7,006 bases of DNA from Methylococcaceae bacterium (GTDB lineage Bacteria; Pseudomonadota; Gammaproteobacteria; Methylococcales; Methylomonadaceae), in the NCBI GenBank assembly GCA_005779525.1, contig SXIZ01000191.1, positions 1-7,006 of the forward strand, given 5' to 3'. Shown here piece by piece: positions 5,404-7,006 of the stretch; position 1 is the stretch's first letter; the number at the start of each line of letters is the position of its first letter. A program made the position numbers and the translations under genes. Under the pieces are notes generated by a model, which worked only from the letters and a program-made list of their open reading frames with translations, did no database searches and had not been told where the DNA came from.

Positions 5404-6254
5404 ACGACGACCAACCTCCGAGTAGTCAATCGCATCATAAAAGTTGGCTAAATCGCATAGGACAATTATTAGCTGGCGAGCCCCAAGACTTAAACGAATT
5501 ATTGGACATTCTCCGCGATGCCCAAGAAAATCATGTGTTAGATTCTTATGCATTGAGCATGATTGAAGGCGTGCTCAAAGTCACTGAAATGCGTGCCCGG
5601 GATATCATGTTACCCAGGGTGCAAATGGTCGTTGTCGACAAAGACGCTGATTTAGCCACCGTGTTACCCCAAGTCATAGAGTCTGCCCATTCAAGGTTTC
5701 CAGTGATTGCTGAGGACCGAAGTAAAGTCATCGGGATTTTACTTGCCAAAGACCTGTTATCGCATCTAGCGGCCAATAAAGCGGTGACCGTTGCCGACAT
5801 TATGCGTCCAGTGTCTATCGTCCCCGAAAGCAAACGCCTCAATGTCTTATTAAAAGAATTTCGTACGCATCGCAATCATATGGTGATAGTTGTCGATGAA
5901 TACGGTGCGGCTGCAGGACTGATTACCATTGAAGATGTTTTAGAACAAATCGTAGGTGAAATCGAAGACGAGCATGATGATGCGAACGACGAAGAAAACT
6001 ACATCCAAAAGCGCAATGACAACGAATTTATCATTCAGGCGCTGACCCCGATTACGGAATTTAATGAGTACTTTAACACCCATTTAGATGATGACAAATC
6101 CGATACCCTGGGTGGCTTCATCGTCCATGAATTGGAGCATATGCCCAAAAAAGGCGAACATGTTGAAGTAGAAAATCTGCGTTTTGAAGTTATCCGCGCT
6201 GACAGCCGCAGAGTGCATGTCTTAAAACTCAAATTAAATCGTCATAAAAAATAA
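5400..6254 (+). CDS. corC: CBS-domain protein CorC/YbeX
   Basis: Soluble cytoplasmic protein of 284 residues (E. coli CorC/YbeX, 292). After a polar N-terminus and a helical part with the DLNELLDILRDAQ motif (30-42) come two CBS domains: the first at about 68-128, opening with RDIMLPRVQM, the second at about 132-190, with IMRPVSIVPESK and VVDEYGAAAGLITIEDVLEQIVGEIEDE. These bind adenine nucleotides in the family. The C-terminal CorC/HlyC (transporter-associated) domain covers about 205-282, with the SDTLGGFI motif (234-241). There is no membrane DUF21 domain, so this is the short YbeX type. CorC was first linked to Mg2+/Co2+ efflux with CorA; more recent work on YbeX points to Mg2+ homeostasis and ribosome metabolism, which fits its place after ybeY. 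The ATG overlaps the ybeY stop and has GAAGAG at 5391-5396 in front. Confidence 0.95.
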   Translation: MNDDQPPSSQSHHKSWLNRIGQLLAGEPQDLNELLDILRDAQENHVLDSYALSMIEGVLKVTEMRARDIMLPRVQMVVVDKDADLATVLPQVIESAHSRFPVIAEDRSKVIGILLAKDLLSHLAANKAVTVADIMRPVSIVPESKRLNVLLKEFRTHRNHMVIVVDEYGAAAGLITIEDVLEQIVGEIEDEHDDANDEENYIQKRNDNEFIIQALTPITEFNEYFNTHLDDDKSDTLGGFIVHELEHMPKKGEHVEVENLRFEVIRADSRRVHVLKLKLNRHKK

Positions 6255-6276
6255 TTCCAACTGCATTCGAGCATTT

Positions 6277-7006
6277 ATGTCTAACAATACTCCTACGATT
6301 TTAGTTACTGGCGGTGCAGGTTATATCGGTAGCCACACTTGTGTTGAACTGTTACAAGCAGGTTATCAGGTCGTGGTCGTCGACAATTTATCTAACAGTA
6401 AAATTGAAGGACTGCGTCGGGTTGAAAGCATCACGGGTAAACGCATTAGTTTTTATCAAATTGATATTTGTGATGTGCATGCTTTGAACCGCGTATTTGC
6501 CAAACACCCGATTAGTGCAGTGATCCATTTTGCAGGTTTAAAAGCGGTCGGAGAATCTTGTGCCCTGCCATTAAAATATTACCAAAACAATGTCTATGGT
6601 ACCTTGGTACTCACTGAAGTCATGGCAAATGCGGGCGTTAAAAAACTGGTATTCAGTTCCTCAGCCACGGTGTATGGCGACCCTGCTAGCGTCCCGATTA
6701 CTGAAGATTTTCCGTTATCGGCTACCAATCCTTACGGGCGCTCGAAATTAATGATCGAGGATATTTTGCGCGATTTTTCCGCCGCCGATAAACTCACACC
6801 CGAAGCCGCCGCGAATCCTTGGAAAATAGCATTGCTGCGCTATTTTAATCCTATCGGTGCGCATGCCAGTGGCTTGATTGGAGAAGACCCGCAAGGCGTC
6901 CCAAACAACCTGCTTCCCTTTGTTTCGCAGGTGGCGGTTGGTCGGCGCGAGTTCTTGAATGTGTGGGGCAATGACTATGACACGCCGGACGGTACTGGCG
7001 TGCGCG
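6277..7006 (+). CDS. galE: UDP-glucose 4-epimerase GalE, 3' end beyond the window
   Basis: NAD-dependent epimerase of the extended short-chain dehydrogenase family that interconverts UDP-glucose and UDP-galactose for the Leloir pathway and for polysaccharide or LPS precursors. The first 243 residues are present; full members have about 340. The Rossmann signature TGGAGYIGSH is at 11-20 (GxxGxxG at 12, 15, 18). The catalytic set is complete: S129 in FSSSATVYG and Y153/K157 in NPYGRSK. LLRYFNPIGAHASG (187-199) and WGNDYDTPDGTGVR (230-243) are strongly GalE-specific. Compared with E. coli there are about eight extra residues at 168-181, before the NPW. The ATG is 22 bases after the corC stop; only a weak CGAG precedes it, and no terminator lies between, so read-through from the cluster is likely. 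Confidence 0.95.
   Translation, partial: MSNNTPTILVTGGAGYIGSHTCVELLQAGYQVVVVDNLSNSKIEGLRRVESITGKRISFYQIDICDVHALNRVFAKHPISAVIHFAGLKAVGESCALPLKYYQNNVYGTLVLTEVMANAGVKKLVFSSSATVYGDPASVPITEDFPLSATNPYGRSKLMIEDILRDFSAADKLTPEAAANPWKIALLRYFNPIGAHASGLIGEDPQGVPNNLLPFVSQVAVGRREFLNVWGNDYDTPDGTGVR

Overview
The window looks like a chromosomal segment of a gammaproteobacterium of moderate to low GC content. The MiaB, PhoH/YbeZ, YbeY and CorC/YbeX proteins can be aligned by eye with the Escherichia coli versions almost throughout, and they occur in the same order (miaB-ybeZ-ybeY-ybeX). The genus cannot be fixed from the sequence alone.

Layout. Positions 1-975 form a long AT-rich stretch with no recognisable gene. 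It holds two small minus-strand reading frames (11-112, with a very good ribosome binding site, and 161-346), a pair of TATTGCCA/AGCGCTTA repeats, a possible minus-strand promoter, nested stems at 471-534, an orphan rho-independent terminator at 693-718, and a perfect 7-bp palindrome beside a TATAAT box. Positions 976-2361 encode a YajR-type major facilitator transporter with its C-terminal ferredoxin-like domain. A 200-base gap follows, carrying a probable promoter and a foldable leader with a 10-bp closing stem. Positions 2568-6254 hold the compact plus-strand cluster miaB, phoH-like (ybeZ), ybeY and corC (ybeX). At 6277 galE begins and runs off the right edge.

How the genes work together. 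The cluster is about RNA: MiaB makes the 2-methylthio modification of A37 in tRNA, YbeZ is a PhoH-family ATPase that partners YbeY, YbeY is the endoribonuclease-type factor for 16S rRNA maturation and ribosome quality control, and YbeX/CorC is a CBS-domain protein tied to Mg2+/Co2+ homeostasis and ribosome function. Gaps of 43 and 6 bases and a 4-base overlap suggest one transcript. galE (UDP-glucose 4-epimerase, sugar nucleotide supply) follows by only 22 bases, in the place where many relatives have lnt.

The coding part is ordinary core genome. The unexplained signals are in the two non-coding stretches, 1-975 and 2362-2567. I found no CRISPR array, intact insertion sequence, tRNA or rRNA, and no convincing undescribed system.
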